Origin: Buttiauxella selenatireducens
GTDB lineage: Bacteria > Pseudomonadota > Gammaproteobacteria > Enterobacterales > Enterobacteriaceae
Direction: 5' to 3'
Assembly (NCBI RefSeq): GCF_031432975.1
Contig: NZ_CP133838.1
Coordinates: forward strand, 4,650,001-4,714,000
DNA: 64,000 nt
The position numbers were made by a program, and so were the translations under genes. Below are positions 31,165 through 42,195 of this stretch, piece by piece. Every line of letters starts with the position of its first letter. The stretch's first letter is position 1. Under the pieces are notes generated by a model that saw nothing but the letters and a program-made list of their open reading frames with translations, made no database searches and had not been told where the DNA came from.

Positions 31165-32112
31165 TCATTGATGCTTCGCACTAACTACCTGTACTACTTC
31201 GTTGTAAGACTGAGACGGATTATCACTGTCTAACCAGTGAACCCCTTCCCAACCTCGCAACCAGGTCATCTGTCGCTTAGCCAATTGTCTCGTCGCGCAA
31301 ATACCACGATAAACCATTTCATCATGTGAAATTTCACCCGCCAGATAAGACCACATCTGCCGGTAACCCACACAACGAATGGAAGGCATGTCCGTATGCA
31401 AATCACCACGGGCAAAAAGAGCCCGTACTTCAGCTTCAAATCCGGAAGCTAACATCTGATGAAAACGCTGCTCAATTCTTTGATGGAGCAGTTCACGGCT
31501 CGCCGGGGCGATGGCGAACTGATGCACCTGGTAAGGCAGAGCTTCTCCTGACGTTTGTGTCAGTTCCGTTAAAGTTTTACCCGAAATGAAAAAAACTTCC
31601 AGTGCTCGGGAAAGCCTTTGTGGATCATTTGGATGAATACGAGCAGCGGCTACCGGATCAACCTGTGCCAGCTCACGATGCAACGCATCCCATCCTTGCT
31701 CTGCCGCCTGTTTTTCTATCCGCTCCCTAACGTGTGGATCGGCGGATGGCAACGGCGATAAACCTTCTAACAATGCCTTGAAGTAGAGCATCGTTCCCCC
31801 TACTAACAAGGGGATACGTCCGCTCGCGGTAATTTCCGCCATTTCAGCCAGCGCATCACGCCGGAAATCTGCGGCGGAATAAGACAGTGCCGGATCGAGA
31901 ATATCAAGTAACCGATGCGGAGCCTGGGCTTGTTCTTGTGCCGTTGGCTTCGCTGTACCGATGTCCATCCCTTGATAGATAAGGGCCGAATCGACGCTTA
32001 TCAACTCTACCGGCAACGTTTTACGCAAATTAATGGCTAACGCTGTCTTACCTGAGGCCGTCGGCCCCATCAGAAAAATTGCCTGTGGCAGGTTTTGCTT
32101 AACTTCAGTCAT
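31165..32112 (-). CDS. miaA: tRNA dimethylallyltransferase MiaA
   Basis: 315 residues. It adds the isopentenyl group to A37 of tRNAs that read UNN codons. P-loop [16 protein letters not shown] at residues 14-29; [17 protein letters not shown] holds the catalytic Asp; the insert around [13 protein letters not shown] contacts tRNA. It overlaps the end of mutL by 8 bp, showing translational coupling. Confidence 0.97.
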   Translation of the reverse strand: MTEVKQNLPQAIFLMGPTASGKTALAINLRKTLPVELISVDSALIYQGMDIGTAKPTAQEQAQAPHRLLDILDPALSYSAADFRRDALAEMAEITASGRIPLLVGGTMLYFKALLEGLSPLPSADPHVRERIEKQAAEQGWDALHRELAQVDPVAAARIHPNDPQRLSRALEVFFISGKTLTELTQTSGEALPYQVHQFAIAPASRELLHQRIEQRFHQMLASGFEAEVRALFARGDLHTDMPSIRCVGYRQMWSYLAGEISHDEMVYRGICATRQLAKRQMTWLRGWEGVHWLDSDNPSQSYNEVVQVVSAKHQ

Positions 32113-34000
32113 GTTTCAGGGCGTTCATCGCCAATTGTAAATCAACAGGTTGTAACAAACCGCCAGGTGGTGATTTCACCAGCTGCGGACAAAGGCGCTC
32201 CACATCAGCGAGCAGGGCAATAGCCTGCGCCTGGTTCCATTGCTCATGAGAGCCGTCCATTTGACGAGCAAACCATTGAGCAATCTGTGTTGCGTTAACC
32301 TCTGTCTGTTGCGCCAGGTATCCTGGCAGTTCGTGAATCAAGATTTGTAAATTTTGTTTACGCAAAGGTAAAGGTACCGTGCGAATTGTTATTTGACGCG
32401 ACTCCACTACAAATTCGATGCCCATTTCCAGCAAAAGCGGCTGATTTTTCACCAAAACGTCCTGCTCTTCTTTGGTGACTTTTAAACGAACAGGGATCAG
32501 TAATGGTTGAGCTCGCGCACCTTCACTACCAGGTACGAGCTGCGCCATTCTCAACCAGCGCGCAGCGACGCTCAGCGAGAACAGCATCAATTTGCCATCG
32601 CGTTCCAATAGTGCGACATCCGGCGCAAGAACCGTCAGCACGCGGCCAAAACTCTGCGCATGTGCATCTAACACGTCGAATACTTCAGGTTCAGCAACAC
32701 GATTTTCCACCGCAGGTGCAGGCGTATTCAGTAATTCGCGGTACAGCGCGCCTTCTTTCTTTTGAAAACCCGGTGCCGCATGGGGCCACAACGGTGCACT
32801 TTTATTCGTGCTACCGCCACTATCCCCAGTGAAATTTTGCCCAGAACTGCGAGGTGCAGTTTCACGATATGATGCTTCGCGATGTGCCGTCGCGGGAGTC
32901 GGCGTCGCAAATTGATTACGCCCCGACGCCACGCGGTTTTCGGGTTCCCAGCGCGGCTGCGGATCTTCGGCTGATTCCTCCAGCGGCAGACGATTTTCAC
33001 TCTGCTGCTGTAAGACGCTCAGCACCCCCTGGTAAATAAAATCATGCACCAGGCGCGACTGATGAAAACGAACTTCATGCTTAGCCGGATGCACATTCAC
33101 ATCCACTTGATGGGGGTCAATTTCAAGATATAGCACAAACGCGGGTTGCTGAAGGGCCCCAAGTTTATCTTCACAGGCCTGGCGAATCGCATGGTTGATC
33201 AGGCGATCGCGCATCATACGTCCGTTCACATAGCAGTATTGGATGTCAGCTAATGCAGGCGTCGTCGCTGACGGTTCAGCCACCCAGCCTCGCAGCGCCA
33301 AATCACCATGCTGCCATTCGATGGCCAACGCGTGTTCGAGGAACGCGGTGCCACAAATCGCCCCAAGGCGTCGCTCACGTGGTGCGCCTTCCGCGACTGC
33401 ACGATATTGGCGTATCACTTTGCCGTTATGCGTGAGATTAATCGACACATCAAACCGCGCCAGCGCAATACGTCTGACGATCTCATCAATGTGGTTAAAT
33501 TCGGTTTTCTCGGTGCGCATAAATTTGCGACGTGCTGGCGTGTTGTAGAACAGGTCCAGCACTTCGAGCGTCGTTCCAACCGGATGCGCGGCGGGTTTCA
33601 CCGTCACATCTTGCTCGCGCCCTTCGGCATAGGCCTGCCACGCCTCGCTTTGTTCAGCGGTTCGTGACGTTAACGTTAACCGTGCAACCGAGCTAATACT
33701 CGCTAGCGCTTCGCCACGAAAACCGAGACTAATAATGGCCTCAAGGTCATCAAGTGTGGCGATTTTACTGGTGGCATGACGAGCCAGCGCCAGTGCCAGC
33801 TCATCTTTTTTAATTCCACAGCCATTGTCGCGGATGCGAATAAGCTTGGCGCCACCGCGTTCGATATCAATATCAATCCGCGTCGCGCCTGCATCAAGGC
33901 TGTTCTCAACCAACTCTTTCACCACCGACGCGGGGCGCTCTACCACTTCGCCAGCAGCAATCTGGTTGGCAAGTTGCGGCGGCAAAACCTGAATCGGCAT
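32105..34000 (-). CDS. mutL: DNA mismatch repair protein MutL
   Basis: 631 residues against 615 in E. coli; the extra length is in the linker. The N-terminal GHKL ATPase carries [33 protein letters not shown] and [11 protein letters not shown] Pro/Ser/Gln-rich linker spans about residues 340-430, and the C-terminal dimerisation domain follows. No DQHAxxER endonuclease motif is present, as expected in a species with MutH. It lies between amiB (9 bp) and miaA (overlap). Confidence 0.97.
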   Translation of the reverse strand: MPIQVLPPQLANQIAAGEVVERPASVVKELVENSLDAGATRIDIDIERGGAKLIRIRDNGCGIKKDELALALARHATSKIATLDDLEAIISLGFRGEALASISSVARLTLTSRTAEQSEAWQAYAEGREQDVTVKPAAHPVGTTLEVLDLFYNTPARRKFMRTEKTEFNHIDEIVRRIALARFDVSINLTHNGKVIRQYRAVAEGAPRERRLGAICGTAFLEHALAIEWQHGDLALRGWVAEPSATTPALADIQYCYVNGRMMRDRLINHAIRQACEDKLGALQQPAFVLYLEIDPHQVDVNVHPAKHEVRFHQSRLVHDFIYQGVLSVLQQQSENRLPLEESAEDPQPRWEPENRVASGRNQFATPTPATAHREASYRETAPRSSGQNFTGDSGGSTNKSAPLWPHAAPGFQKKEGALYRELLNTPAPAVENRVAEPEVFDVLDAHAQSFGRVLTVLAPDVALLERDGKLMLFSLSVAARWLRMAQLVPGSEGARAQPLLIPVRLKVTKEEQDVLVKNQPLLLEMGIEFVVESRQITIRTVPLPLRKQNLQILIHELPGYLAQQTEVNATQIAQWFARQMDGSHEQWNQAQAIALLADVERLCPQLVKSPPGGLLQPVDLQLAMNALKHD

Positions 34001-34009
34001 GAAATATCC

Positions 34010-35347
34010 TTATTGAGTAATCGCGACCTGATCAATACCCACGCCAGAGCGTGCGGTCTGAGAAGATTCAGGGGCAGATTGTAACGGATGCGTCTGGAAA
34101 TAATCCCTTAACCCTTGATAAATAGCCTGGGCAATTTTTTGCTGATAGTCATCGCTATCCAGCAGACGCTCTTCCGAGTTATTACTGATAAACCCGGTTT
34201 CCACCAGCACAGAAGGAATATCAGGGGAACGCAATACCCCGAGGCTCGCATGTTCAGGACGACGTTTATGTAACGCTCCTACTCGCTGCATCTGCGACAG
34301 AACTTTGGTTGCCACATCATACCCGACACGCTGCGAATGGCCGAATTGCAAATCCAGTACCGCCTGGCTGAGATAAGGGTCAGCCTGGCTGTTGGCCAGC
34401 ACGTCACCCGCACCGCCGAGTAGCTCAGATTGTTTTTCGTGTTGCTCGAGCCAACCCGCCATTTCGCTATTCGCACGTCGATTTGATAGCACCCAGACTG
34501 AAGCCCCGGTTGCATCACGATTAGGTGCGGCATCAGCATGAATCGAAACCAGGATATTGGCGTTCTGCTTACGAGCTACATCCGAGCGCCCCATTACCGA
34601 AATGAAATAGTCGCCATCGCGGGTCAGCACGCCTTTAAACATCGGGTCGTCATTAAGCAGTGAGCGAAGTTTACGCGCAATCGAGATGGTGACGTTTTTC
34701 TCTTTGGTGCCACCTGGCCCAATTGCGCCAGGATCTTGACCACCATGCCCGGCATCGATAGCGACTACGACAGCATCGGATTGGGTGCTGACACGCTTAG
34801 GGTGTTCTGTACGTGCGGGGTGCATCGCAGTATTCGAACTTATTGCGCCAGTAACGGTTTGTGAATTAAAGGGATTTTTTGCTGGTTCCGTTGAGCGAGT
34901 AACCGCTGGCATTTCAACGCGTTTGGCCACGACTGGCGGCGGAGGTGGCGGAGGAGGAACATCAGCATTGATGGTAAACACTACCGTGTAATTAGCACCA
35001 TTTTGCTGTTTCACGGCGCGCGTTTTACCCGCCTCGGTGAGATCAACAACAAGACGCAGGGAATCGCTATCTTTCGGTTGCCCCGAACGGATGCTTTTCA
35101 CCAGGTTATTGCCACTGAATAGCAATGGCAGACCTTTGATCACGCCGGTTTGTTTGATGTCCAGAGCAACGCTTTTCTTATCATCCTGAGAAAATGCATA
35201 TTCAGGGTCGCCAATAAAACTGAACGTGATTCTGGCCTGAGAATCACCGTTTGATACCTGAATATCTGCCAAATTTGCGGCGCTGACCTGTGACGTCAAC
35301 ACCAGTAAACACACAGCCATCAACCAACTTTTTACGCGATAGATCAT
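34010..35347 (-). CDS. amiB: N-acetylmuramoyl-L-alanine amidase AmiB
   Basis: A 445-residue periplasmic septum-splitting amidase. Signal peptide ends SQVSAA (about 24 residues). An AMIN domain (about 25-125) targets the division site; a Pro-rich stretch (PPPPPPPVV) and Ser/Thr linker follow; the zinc amidase_3 domain starts at [20 protein letters not shown] (about 195) and contains LVSIHADAA and [12 protein letters not shown]. coli AmiB is activated by EnvC. Gap of 13 bp to tsaE. Confidence 0.97.
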   Translation of the reverse strand: MIYRVKSWLMAVCLLVLTSQVSAANLADIQVSNGDSQARITFSFIGDPEYAFSQDDKKSVALDIKQTGVIKGLPLLFSGNNLVKSIRSGQPKDSDSLRLVVDLTEAGKTRAVKQQNGANYTVVFTINADVPPPPPPPPVVAKRVEMPAVTRSTEPAKNPFNSQTVTGAISSNTAMHPARTEHPKRVSTQSDAVVVAIDAGHGGQDPGAIGPGGTKEKNVTISIARKLRSLLNDDPMFKGVLTRDGDYFISVMGRSDVARKQNANILVSIHADAAPNRDATGASVWVLSNRRANSEMAGWLEQHEKQSELLGGAGDVLANSQADPYLSQAVLDLQFGHSQRVGYDVATKVLSQMQRVGALHKRRPEHASLGVLRSPDIPSVLVETGFISNNSEERLLDSDDYQQKIAQAIYQGLRDYFQTHPLQSAPESSQTARSGVGIDQVAITQ

Positions 35348-35360
35348 CCCGTCATCCTTG

Positions 35361-35822
35361 TTATTTGGCTAACCGCGCCAGTAACGACTCACCAGATGAG
35401 GAAACTGCTTTCAGACACGCTTCGCGCCCGTCAGCCTGGTAACTTAGGTGGATTTCGACATCCGGTTCTGGAAGCACACCCTGACCTTTTTGCGGCCACT
35501 CCACCAGACTGATAGCGTCATTAGTGAAATAGTCACGAATTCCCATAAACTCGAGTTCTTCTGGATCGGCAAGTCGGTACAGATCAAAGTGATACACCAT
35601 TAATTCGCCGAGCGTGTAAGGCTCCACCAATGTATATGTTGGGCTCTTAACGTTCCCTTTATGGCCTAGCGCTTGCACAAAACCGCGGCTGAATGTGGTT
35701 TTCCCCGCGCCCAGGTCACCATACAAATGAATGACGGTAGCACCGACACAGGCTTTAGCCAGACAGGCGCCTAACGCTAATGTCGCGTCTTCATCAGGTA
35801 ATGCGATAACTCGATTAATCAT
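35361..35822 (-). CDS. tsaE: tRNA threonylcarbamoyladenosine biosynthesis ATPase TsaE
   Basis: A 153-residue P-loop ATPase with Walker [20 protein letters not shown] and the [10 protein letters not shown] segment. With TsaB and TsaD it makes t6A37 on ANN-decoding tRNAs. It overlaps the end of nnr by 8 bp and lies 13 bp before amiB. Confidence 0.97.
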   Translation of the reverse strand: MINRVIALPDEDATLALGACLAKACVGATVIHLYGDLGAGKTTFSRGFVQALGHKGNVKSPTYTLVEPYTLGELMVYHFDLYRLADPEELEFMGIRDYFTNDAISLVEWPQKGQGVLPEPDVEIHLSYQADGREACLKAVSSSGESLLARLAK

Positions 35823-37341
35823 TTTCTTTGCTATTCAAATCCGGGTTAACAAAAGGGTACAGCATCGTTAATAAGTCGCTTGCTAACATGCCACGTGTAC
35901 CGTAGCGATGGGCCAACAAGTCAGCTGCGGCTCCATGAGCAACGCATCCAGCGCAAGCTGCATCATACGGGGTTAGCTTCTGTGCCAGCAATGCTCCGAT
36001 AATTCCGGATAGCACATCCCCCATTCCACCACTGCCCATCCCAGCATTGCCCACATCAATGATTGCGCATTCACCGTGTTGGCTGGCAACAACCGTACCG
36101 GCACCTTTTAAGACCACAATTCCGCCATAACGTTTTACCAGGCGGTCTGCTGAAAGTAAGCGGTCACTCTCAATTTGAGATATAGGGCAATTTAATAACC
36201 GGGCAGCTTCGCCAGGATGCGGCGTAATCACGCGATTCTGACGTTTATCGGGATTGATTGCCAGAAGGTTCAACGCATCGGCATCCCAGAGCATCGGTTT
36301 GCGGCTGTTCTCTACTTTTTGCAGGGCTTTTTTTCCCCATTCTTGTAGCCCTAAACCTGGCCCTATGACCACGACATCTGCCCACTCAAGGCATTCATCC
36401 AGTGAATGTGGTGTCAGTTCCTGGACCATTAATTCAGGACGTGCAGTCAGCAATGGAGCGACGTTCTCAAAACGAGTCAACACCTTGACCAGGCCCGCTC
36501 CTGCACGCAATGCGGCCTCACCCGTCATGCGAATCGCGCCCGCCGTTCCGTGGTCGCCACCAATAATCACCAGACGCCCGTTACTACCTTTGTGCGATGT
36601 CGGTTTTCTTGGGTGTAGCCAGCTGGATAATTGCGCGCTATCCACGCGAGAAATTGGCGCGGTCTGTCCGCTCAACCACTCTTCAAGACCGAGCGCATTG
36701 AAATGCAGCGTTCCCACGACATCACGCGCTTTTCCAGTCAGTAAACCAGGTTTGAGGGTAATAAACGTAAGGGTATGAGACGCGTGAATCACCGCACCGG
36801 GTGTTTCACCTGTTTCTGCAAGCAAACCGGAAGGTATATCAAGCGCTATGACGGGCGCTGAACACTGATTACACTTTTCGATAAGCTGTGCGGCAGCTTC
36901 GCGCGGAGCGCTATTCAGACCTATTCCCATCACGCCATCAATGACAAGGTCGATATCATCAGCCCAGAGATGTTCCGCTGCATGTATGACGCCCGCAGCA
37001 TTCAGCCAGGCTTCCCGCGCAGTGGCGGCTTCTTCTGGCAATGCTTTATCACTTTCTAGCGCCAACAATGTCACACGGAGCCCGGCAGCCTGAGCGAGGC
37101 GAGCCACCACGTATCCATCACCGCCGTTATTCCCATGCCCGCACACCACGAGCCAATGCTGACTCTGTGGATAGAGTTCGCGAGCCAAATTAAACGCCGC
37201 CGCTCCCGCCCGCTGCATCAATTCATACAGCGTTAATCCTAAGTCATCTGCTGCCTGCTTTTCCGCTGTACGTAGCCAGTCTGCTGACCAGACTGAGTGT
37301 GGTATACTTTTAGCGGTTATTTTTAGGCTCAGGTCCGTCAT
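35815..37341 (-). CDS. nnr: Bifunctional NAD(P)H-hydrate repair enzyme Nnr (epimerase and ADP-dependent dehydratase)
   Basis: 508 residues. The N-terminal YjeF_N domain epimerises R- and S-NAD(P)HX ([42 protein letters not shown]). The C-terminal ribokinase-like domain is the ADP-dependent S-NAD(P)HX dehydratase ([53 protein letters not shown]). ATG 37341 has AGGGGC upstream; a TTG at 37362 would lie inside queG. Its start codon overlaps the queG start by 2 bp on the opposite strand. First gene of nnr-tsaE-amiB-mutL-miaA. Confidence 0.96.
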   Translation of the reverse strand: MTDLSLKITAKSIPHSVWSADWLRTAEKQAADDLGLTLYELMQRAGAAAFNLARELYPQSQHWLVVCGHGNNGGDGYVVARLAQAAGLRVTLLALESDKALPEEAATAREAWLNAAGVIHAAEHLWADDIDLVIDGVMGIGLNSAPREAAAQLIEKCNQCSAPVIALDIPSGLLAETGETPGAVIHASHTLTFITLKPGLLTGKARDVVGTLHFNALGLEEWLSGQTAPISRVDSAQLSSWLHPRKPTSHKGSNGRLVIIGGDHGTAGAIRMTGEAALRAGAGLVKVLTRFENVAPLLTARPELMVQELTPHSLDECLEWADVVVIGPGLGLQEWGKKALQKVENSRKPMLWDADALNLLAINPDKRQNRVITPHPGEAARLLNCPISQIESDRLLSADRLVKRYGGIVVLKGAGTVVASQHGECAIIDVGNAGMGSGGMGDVLSGIIGALLAQKLTPYDAACAGCVAHGAAADLLAHRYGTRGMLASDLLTMLYPFVNPDLNSKEND

Positions 37342-38479
37342 GTCACAGCCCCTCGATCTCAATCAATTAGCGCAAAATATTAAACAGTGGGGAATCGAAC
37401 TCGGCTTCCAGCAAGTGGGGATAACCGATACCGATCTCACCGCCAGTGAGCCCGCGCTTCAGTTGTGGCTGGATAAACAATACCACGGCGAGATGGACTG
37501 GATGGCTCGTCACGGCATGATGCGTGCCCGACCTCACGAATTGCTCCCCGGTACATTACGTGTGATTAGCGTGAGGATGAACTATCTTCCAGCTAATGCC
37601 GCGTTTGCATCAACGCTCAAAAATCCCAAAATTGGCTATATCAGCCGTTATGCCCTGGGACGCGATTACCACAAACTCCTGCGTAATCGGCTCAAAAAAC
37701 TGGGTGAAATGATCCAGTCACACTGTTCCACGCTGAATTTTAGACCTTTTGTGGATTCAGCGCCGCTTCTTGAGCGCCCTCTGGCTGAAAAGGCCGGCTT
37801 GGGTTGGACAGGTAAGCACTCACTTATCCTCAATCAAGAAGCAGGCTCGTTCTTTTTCCTGGGCGAATTGTTGGTCGACATTCCTCTTCCTGTTGATCAA
37901 GCAATCGAGGAAAAGTGCGGGCGCTGCGTGGCCTGCATGACAATTTGCCCTACCGGCGCAATTGTTGAGCCTTACACCGTGGACGCCAGGCGTTGCATCT
38001 CTTACCTGACCATTGAACTGGAAGGGGCAATTCCTGAAGAGTTCAGACCGTTAATAGGTAACCGCATCTATGGTTGTGACGATTGCCAGCTGATTTGCCC
38101 GTGGAACCGTTTTTCGCAATTAACCGTAGAAGACGATTTTAGCCCGCGCCGCGCGTTGCATGCACCGCCACTCGTTGAGCTATTTGGCTGGAGTGAAGAT
38201 TACTTCCTCCGCGTGACGGAAGGTTCAGCGATTCGACGGATTGGACATTTGCGCTGGCTGCGAAATATTGCTGTGGCGATGGGCAATGCACCCTGGGATG
38301 AAACAATTTTGGAAGCGTTACAACAGCGAAAAGGTGAGCACCCACTTCTTGATGAACACATTGACTGGGCGATTGCGCAACAATTAACCAAGCGAAGCGC
38401 GGATGCTACGGAAGTCCAGCTACCGCAAAAACAGCGTCTGGTCCGCGTCATTGAAAAGGGGTTAAAACGTGATGCGTGA
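37340..38479 (+). CDS. queG: Epoxyqueuosine reductase QueG
   Basis: 379 residues, as in E. coli. A cobalamin-dependent iron-sulfur enzyme that performs the last step of queuosine synthesis in tRNA. The N-terminal domain has catalytic Asp in FRPFVDSAPLLERPLAEKAG (split: FRPFVDSAPLL, ERPLAEKAG). Two [4Fe-4S] sets are CGRCVACMTICPTGAI and CDDCQLICPWN. The start overlaps that of nnr divergently. No terminator is obvious in the AT-rich region after it. Confidence 0.96.
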   Translation: MSQPLDLNQLAQNIKQWGIELGFQQVGITDTDLTASEPALQLWLDKQYHGEMDWMARHGMMRARPHELLPGTLRVISVRMNYLPANAAFASTLKNPKIGYISRYALGRDYHKLLRNRLKKLGEMIQSHCSTLNFRPFVDSAPLLERPLAEKAGLGWTGKHSLILNQEAGSFFFLGELLVDIPLPVDQAIEEKCGRCVACMTICPTGAIVEPYTVDARRCISYLTIELEGAIPEEFRPLIGNRIYGCDDCQLICPWNRFSQLTVEDDFSPRRALHAPPLVELFGWSEDYFLRVTEGSAIRRIGHLRWLRNIAVAMGNAPWDETILEALQQRKGEHPLLDEHIDWAIAQQLTKRSADATEVQLPQKQRLVRVIEKGLKRDA

Positions 38480-38690
38480 CATGTCCACAGGATGTGAATA
38501 AAAATTAGAACACCTTATGGCGTAAAAAGAAAAAAAACGTCAAGCGATAGAGTTAACATTTCTAATTATTTAAAACATGATAAAAATCAATAGCTTAAAA
38601 TATTCATGTAAAAGTTAAGAAATAATTAGCAATCTAAGAGAAAGGAAGCGAGCTGTGGATAACTCTGTTTACAACAATTTATCAGGAACG
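38480..38690. other. AT-rich gap after queG, nothing recognised
   Basis: About 210 bp with a very low G+C content and no convincing open frame, RNA fold or repeat. The tRNA-Gly terminator begins directly after it. Confidence 0.4.
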
Positions 38691-38724
38691 TAAAAACCAC
38701 CACCGACGCTGCTTAGCGTTGTGG
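38691..38724 (-). terminator. Terminator of the tRNA-Gly cluster
   Basis: On the minus strand an ACGCT-AAGC-AGCGT hairpin with an outer CCAC/GTGG stem is followed after TGG by TTTTTA. Confidence 0.6.
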
Positions 38725-38749
38725 ATAATTTGTACTGGAGATAAGAATT

Positions 38750-38825
<76 letters not shown>

Positions 38826-38862
38826 TTGGGTGGTGCTGGCTTTTAAAAGCCAAATCAAATTT

Positions 38863-38938
<76 letters not shown>

Positions 38939-39005
38939 ATATTCTTCGTCTTTTAAGCTGATGCTTAAAAGCCATCGAATTTGGTGGTACTGCTGTAATC
39001 AAATT

Positions 39006-39081
<76 letters not shown>

Positions 39082-39122
39082 TCTGTGTAACGCTGCAAAT
39101 TCTGCATCGGTACGGGAGGCGC

Positions 39123-39150
39123 ATTATACGAGAAATCGTTTTAGTCGCAA
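39123..39150 (-). promoter_or_regulatory. Promoter of the tRNA-Gly cluster
   Basis: On the minus strand -35 TTGCGA (39145-39150) and a perfect -10 TATAAT (39123-39128) are 16 bp apart. The -10 is followed by the G/C-rich discriminator GCGCCTCCC, the mark of a stringently controlled stable-RNA promoter. Confidence 0.85.
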
Positions 39151-39223
39151 GCCCCTCAAACCACTTTTTTCAAAAATTATGTTCAAGTGGTGATTTAACC
39201 AACAAGATGATTACTTTATCAAC

Positions 39224-39246
39224 GAAGGAGGCAAAATGCCTCCTTC
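39224..39246 (-). terminator. Hairpin after orn
   Basis: A perfect GAAGGAGGC/GCCTCCTTC stem-loop lies 8 bp after the orn stop. There is no T-run, so it may act as an mRNA 3'-end stabiliser instead of an intrinsic terminator. Confidence 0.5.
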
Positions 39247-39254
39247 CGTAAGCT

Positions 39255-39800
39255 TTAAAGCTTAATAAAATTCTCACGGTAGAATGCTAACTCTGCCACC
39301 GACTCGCGAATATCGTCCATTGCCTGATGAGTGCCCTGCTTTTTGAAATCAGCCAAAATTTCAGGTTTCCAACGACGAGCCAGCTCTTTTAGCGTGCTGA
39401 CATCCAGATAACGGTAGTGGAAGTACTCTTCCAGCTCAGGCATGTACTTAAACAGGAAACGGCGATCCTGGCCTATGCTATTACCACAAATTGGAGAGCT
39501 ATTTGCCGGAACCCACTGTTTCAGGAACTCAAGCGTTGCCAGTTCCGCCGCACGGTCATCCATTGTACTGGCTTTAACACGCTCAACCAGGCCGCTGCCG
39601 GTATGGGTACGCACATTCCAGTCATCCATCAGCGCCAACTGTTCATCAGACTGATGAACAGCGATAGTTGGCCCTTCGGCGAGGATATTCAAATTGGCAT
39701 CAGTAACCAGAGTGGCAATTTCAATTATGCGATCCCGCTCGGGGTCCAGGCCGGTCATTTCTAAATCAATCCAAATGAGATTGTTTTCATTTCCACTCAT
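39255..39800 (-). CDS. orn: Oligoribonuclease
   Basis: A 181-residue DEDDh 3'-5' exonuclease that degrades RNA dinucleotides and pGpG and is essential in E. coli. Exo [21 protein letters not shown], Exo [13 protein letters not shown], Exo [16 protein letters not shown]. Start at 39800 gives the E. coli length. Divergent from rsgA with a gap of about 113 bp. Confidence 0.98.
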   Translation of the reverse strand: MSGNENNLIWIDLEMTGLDPERDRIIEIATLVTDANLNILAEGPTIAVHQSDEQLALMDDWNVRTHTGSGLVERVKASTMDDRAAELATLEFLKQWVPANSSPICGNSIGQDRRFLFKYMPELEEYFHYRYLDVSTLKELARRWKPEILADFKKQGTHQAMDDIRESVAELAFYRENFIKL

Positions 39801-39913
39801 GCTATTTTCCACCCTTCTTGTGCGTAGCCCACCTTTGTCGATGGGTTAATTCGTATAAAATAGTGTGTATCATAGAGGTTTTGCCCATCACGGGCGACCA
39901 GGAGCCAGTAAGA

Positions 39914-40969
39914 TTGAGCAAAAATAAACTCTCCAAAGGACAGCAGCGCAGGGTTAGTGCAAACCACCAGCGTCGGCTTAAACAGACTGTGGAGAAAGCC
40001 GATCCTGACGACTCTCAGTTTGGCGAGCCGCGCGATGGTCGCGTCATCAGCCGCTTCGGCCAACATGCCGATGTTGAATCTCCCGGTGGTGAAATTCACC
40101 GCTGCAATATTCGTCGCACCATCCGTTCGCTGGTAACCGGCGATAACGTGGTCTGGCGTCCAGCGAAAGAAGCTGCGACAGGCGTCACAATCAAAGGCAT
40201 CGTTGATGCAGTACACGAACGTAAAACCGTTCTGACACGCCCTGATTTCTATGACGGCGTAAAACCGATTGCCGCCAACATCGACCAAATCATCGTTGTT
40301 TCCGCAATCTTGCCCGAGCTGTCACTGAATATTATTGACCGTTATCTGGTCGCGTGCGAAACCCTCGACGTTGAACCGTTGCTGGTGCTGAACAAAACCG
40401 ATCTGCTCGACGAAGAAGGCCTGAAGTTTGTCAACGAACAAATGGATATCTACCGCCGCATTGGTTATCGCGTGTTGTTGGTTTCCAGCCACAAAGTAGA
40501 AGGCCTGAAAGAGCTGGAAGAAGCGCTAATTGGGCGCGTCAGTATTTTTGCCGGGCAATCGGGCGTGGGTAAATCCAGCCTGCTGAATAACCTGCTTGGT
40601 TTTAAAGAAGTCCAGATTCTGGTCAATGACGTTTCTGACAACTCCGGTTTGGGTCAGCACACAACCACAGCTTCGCGTCTGTATCATTTCCCAGGCGGCG
40701 GCGATGTCATCGACTCCCCGGGCGTGCGTGAATTTGGCTTATGGCACTTAGAGCCGGACCAGGTGACCCATGGATTCACTGAATTCCATGACTATTTAGG
40801 CCGTTGCAAATACCGTGACTGCAGCCACACCAACGACCCAGGCTGCGCACTGCGCGAGGCCGTGGAACGTGGGGAAATAGCCGAAACGCGTTTCGAAAAC
40901 TACCATCGCATACTGGAAAGCATGTCCGAGGTAAAATCGCGTAAAACCTTTTCCGATACTGACCGCTGA
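39914..40969 (+). CDS. rsgA: Ribosome small-subunit-dependent GTPase RsgA
   Basis: A 351-residue circularly permuted GTPase that checks late 30S assembly. An OB-fold (about 40-110) is followed by the G domain in permuted order: G4 LNKTDLL, then G1 [12 protein letters not shown]2 and G3 [10 protein letters not shown]. The C-terminal zinc knuckle is [17 protein letters not shown] 39914 fits [13 protein letters not shown] of E. coli and follows AGGAG; an earlier in-frame start has no homology. psd lies downstream beyond an ERIC element. Confidence 0.95.
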   Translation: MSKNKLSKGQQRRVSANHQRRLKQTVEKADPDDSQFGEPRDGRVISRFGQHADVESPGGEIHRCNIRRTIRSLVTGDNVVWRPAKEAATGVTIKGIVDAVHERKTVLTRPDFYDGVKPIAANIDQIIVVSAILPELSLNIIDRYLVACETLDVEPLLVLNKTDLLDEEGLKFVNEQMDIYRRIGYRVLLVSSHKVEGLKELEEALIGRVSIFAGQSGVGKSSLLNNLLGFKEVQILVNDVSDNSGLGQHTTTASRLYHFPGGGDVIDSPGVREFGLWHLEPDQVTHGFTEFHDYLGRCKYRDCSHTNDPGCALREAVERGEIAETRFENYHRILESMSEVKSRKTFSDTDR

Positions 40970-41032
40970 CAATTAAGCTGAGCATCGCTAGAATCGCGCT
41001 CCATTTTTCTTTTTGTGTACGCATATATCTCT

Positions 41033-41156
41033 ATGCCCAATGTATTTCGAGTTGCAGGAAGGCGGTAAGAGAACGAGGTCCGAATCACTTACATAAGTAA
41101 GTGATTCGGGCGAGCGAACGTAGCCAAACGCCTACGGCTTGAAAGACGACGGGCAT
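41033..41156. repeat. ERIC (intergenic repeat unit) element
   Basis: A full-length element of 124 bp bounded by ATGCCC and GGGCAT. It has the ERIC outer arm TTCGAGTTGCAGGAAGGCGG and the central core CTTACATAAGTAAGTGA recognised from the ERIC consensus. The centre is a perfect 13-bp hairpin with an ATAA loop at 41080-41109. It lies between rsgA and psd and ends 5 bp before the psd SD. Confidence 0.93.
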
Positions 41157-41172
41157 TAGCCAGGAGGCTATC

Positions 41173-42138
41173 TTGTTAGACAAATTTAAACTTTCACTCC
41201 AATACATTCTGCCTAAACTTTGGCTAACTCGCCTGGCAGGCTGGGGTGCAAGCAAACGAGCTGGCTGGTTGACCAAACTGGTTATCGACCTGTTCGTCAA
41301 ATACTACAAAGTCGACATGAAGGAAGCGCAGAAGCCGGACACCGCCAGCTATCGCACCTTCAATGAATTCTTCGTACGCCCGCTGCGTGACGATGTTCGT
41401 CCTGTGAATACCGATCCGAATGTACTGGTGATGCCAGCAGACGGCGTTATCAGCCAGTTAGGTCCAATCGAAGAAGACAAAATCTTGCAGGCAAAAGGCC
41501 ACAACTACAGCCTTGAAGCCCTGCTTGCGGGTAATTACTTAATGGCAGATTTGTTCCGTAACGGCAGCTTCGTTACGACGTATCTGTCACCGCGCGACTA
41601 CCACCGCGTTCACATGCCGTGTAACGGTATTTTGCGCGAAATGATTTACGTGCCCGGCGATCTGTTCTCCGTGAACCATTTAACGGCGCAAAACGTACCG
41701 AATCTGTTTGCTCGTAACGAGCGCGTTATCTGCCTGTTCGACACTGAGTTTGGCCCGATGGCGCAGATTCTGGTGGGTGCCACCATTGTTGGCAGCATCG
41801 AAACCGTTTGGGCTGGTACGATCACTCCACCGCGTGAAGGCGTTATTAAACGTTGGACATGGCCTGCGGGTGAAAGCGAAGGTTCTGTGGCCCTGTTAAA
41901 AGGCCAGGAAATGGGTCGTTTTAAACTGGGTTCGACGGTCATTAACTTATTCGCCCCAGGTAAAGTGAATCTGGTCGAGCAGTTACAAAACCTGTCAGCC
42001 ACGAAAATTGGTGAGCCGCTGGCTATTTCCACCGAATTCAGAAACGAGCCAGAAGTGCCGGTGAGCGAAATTCCTGAAGTAGAAATTGCAGCGGAAACGG
42101 AAACCAGCCCACCGCCAGAAAACAAGCCAGACGTTTAA
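41173..42138 (+). CDS. psd: Phosphatidylserine decarboxylase proenzyme
   Basis: A 321-residue inner-membrane-associated enzyme that makes phosphatidylethanolamine. It cleaves itself at the LGST motif, giving a pyruvoyl group from Ser254; the self-cleavage residues Asp90 (MPADGV) and His147 (DYHRVH) are present. The TTG start at 41173 follows a perfect AGGAGG at 41162. The C-terminal tail is acidic and Pro-rich and differs from E. coli. An ERIC element lies directly upstream; mscM is 57 bp downstream. Confidence 0.97.
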   Translation: MLDKFKLSLQYILPKLWLTRLAGWGASKRAGWLTKLVIDLFVKYYKVDMKEAQKPDTASYRTFNEFFVRPLRDDVRPVNTDPNVLVMPADGVISQLGPIEEDKILQAKGHNYSLEALLAGNYLMADLFRNGSFVTTYLSPRDYHRVHMPCNGILREMIYVPGDLFSVNHLTAQNVPNLFARNERVICLFDTEFGPMAQILVGATIVGSIETVWAGTITPPREGVIKRWTWPAGESEGSVALLKGQEMGRFKLGSTVINLFAPGKVNLVEQLQNLSATKIGEPLAISTEFRNEPEVPVSEIPEVEIAAETETSPPPENKPDV

Positions 42139-42149
42139 CTCGTTATCCT

Positions 42150-42173
42150 CAGCCCTCACAACGAGGGCTGTTT
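42150..42173 (+). terminator. Weak hairpin between psd and mscM
   Basis: A CAGCCCTC-loop-GAGGGCTG stem is followed by only TTTC. Probably an attenuator or partial terminator that lowers mscM expression relative to psd. Confidence 0.5.
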
Positions 42174-42195
42174 CACCTATAGGAACCGACGTGCC

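Noticed and set aside
35341..37362. Fusion or longer nnr starting at TTG 37362
   Set aside because: ATG 37341 has AGGGGC at good spacing, and homologues start there.
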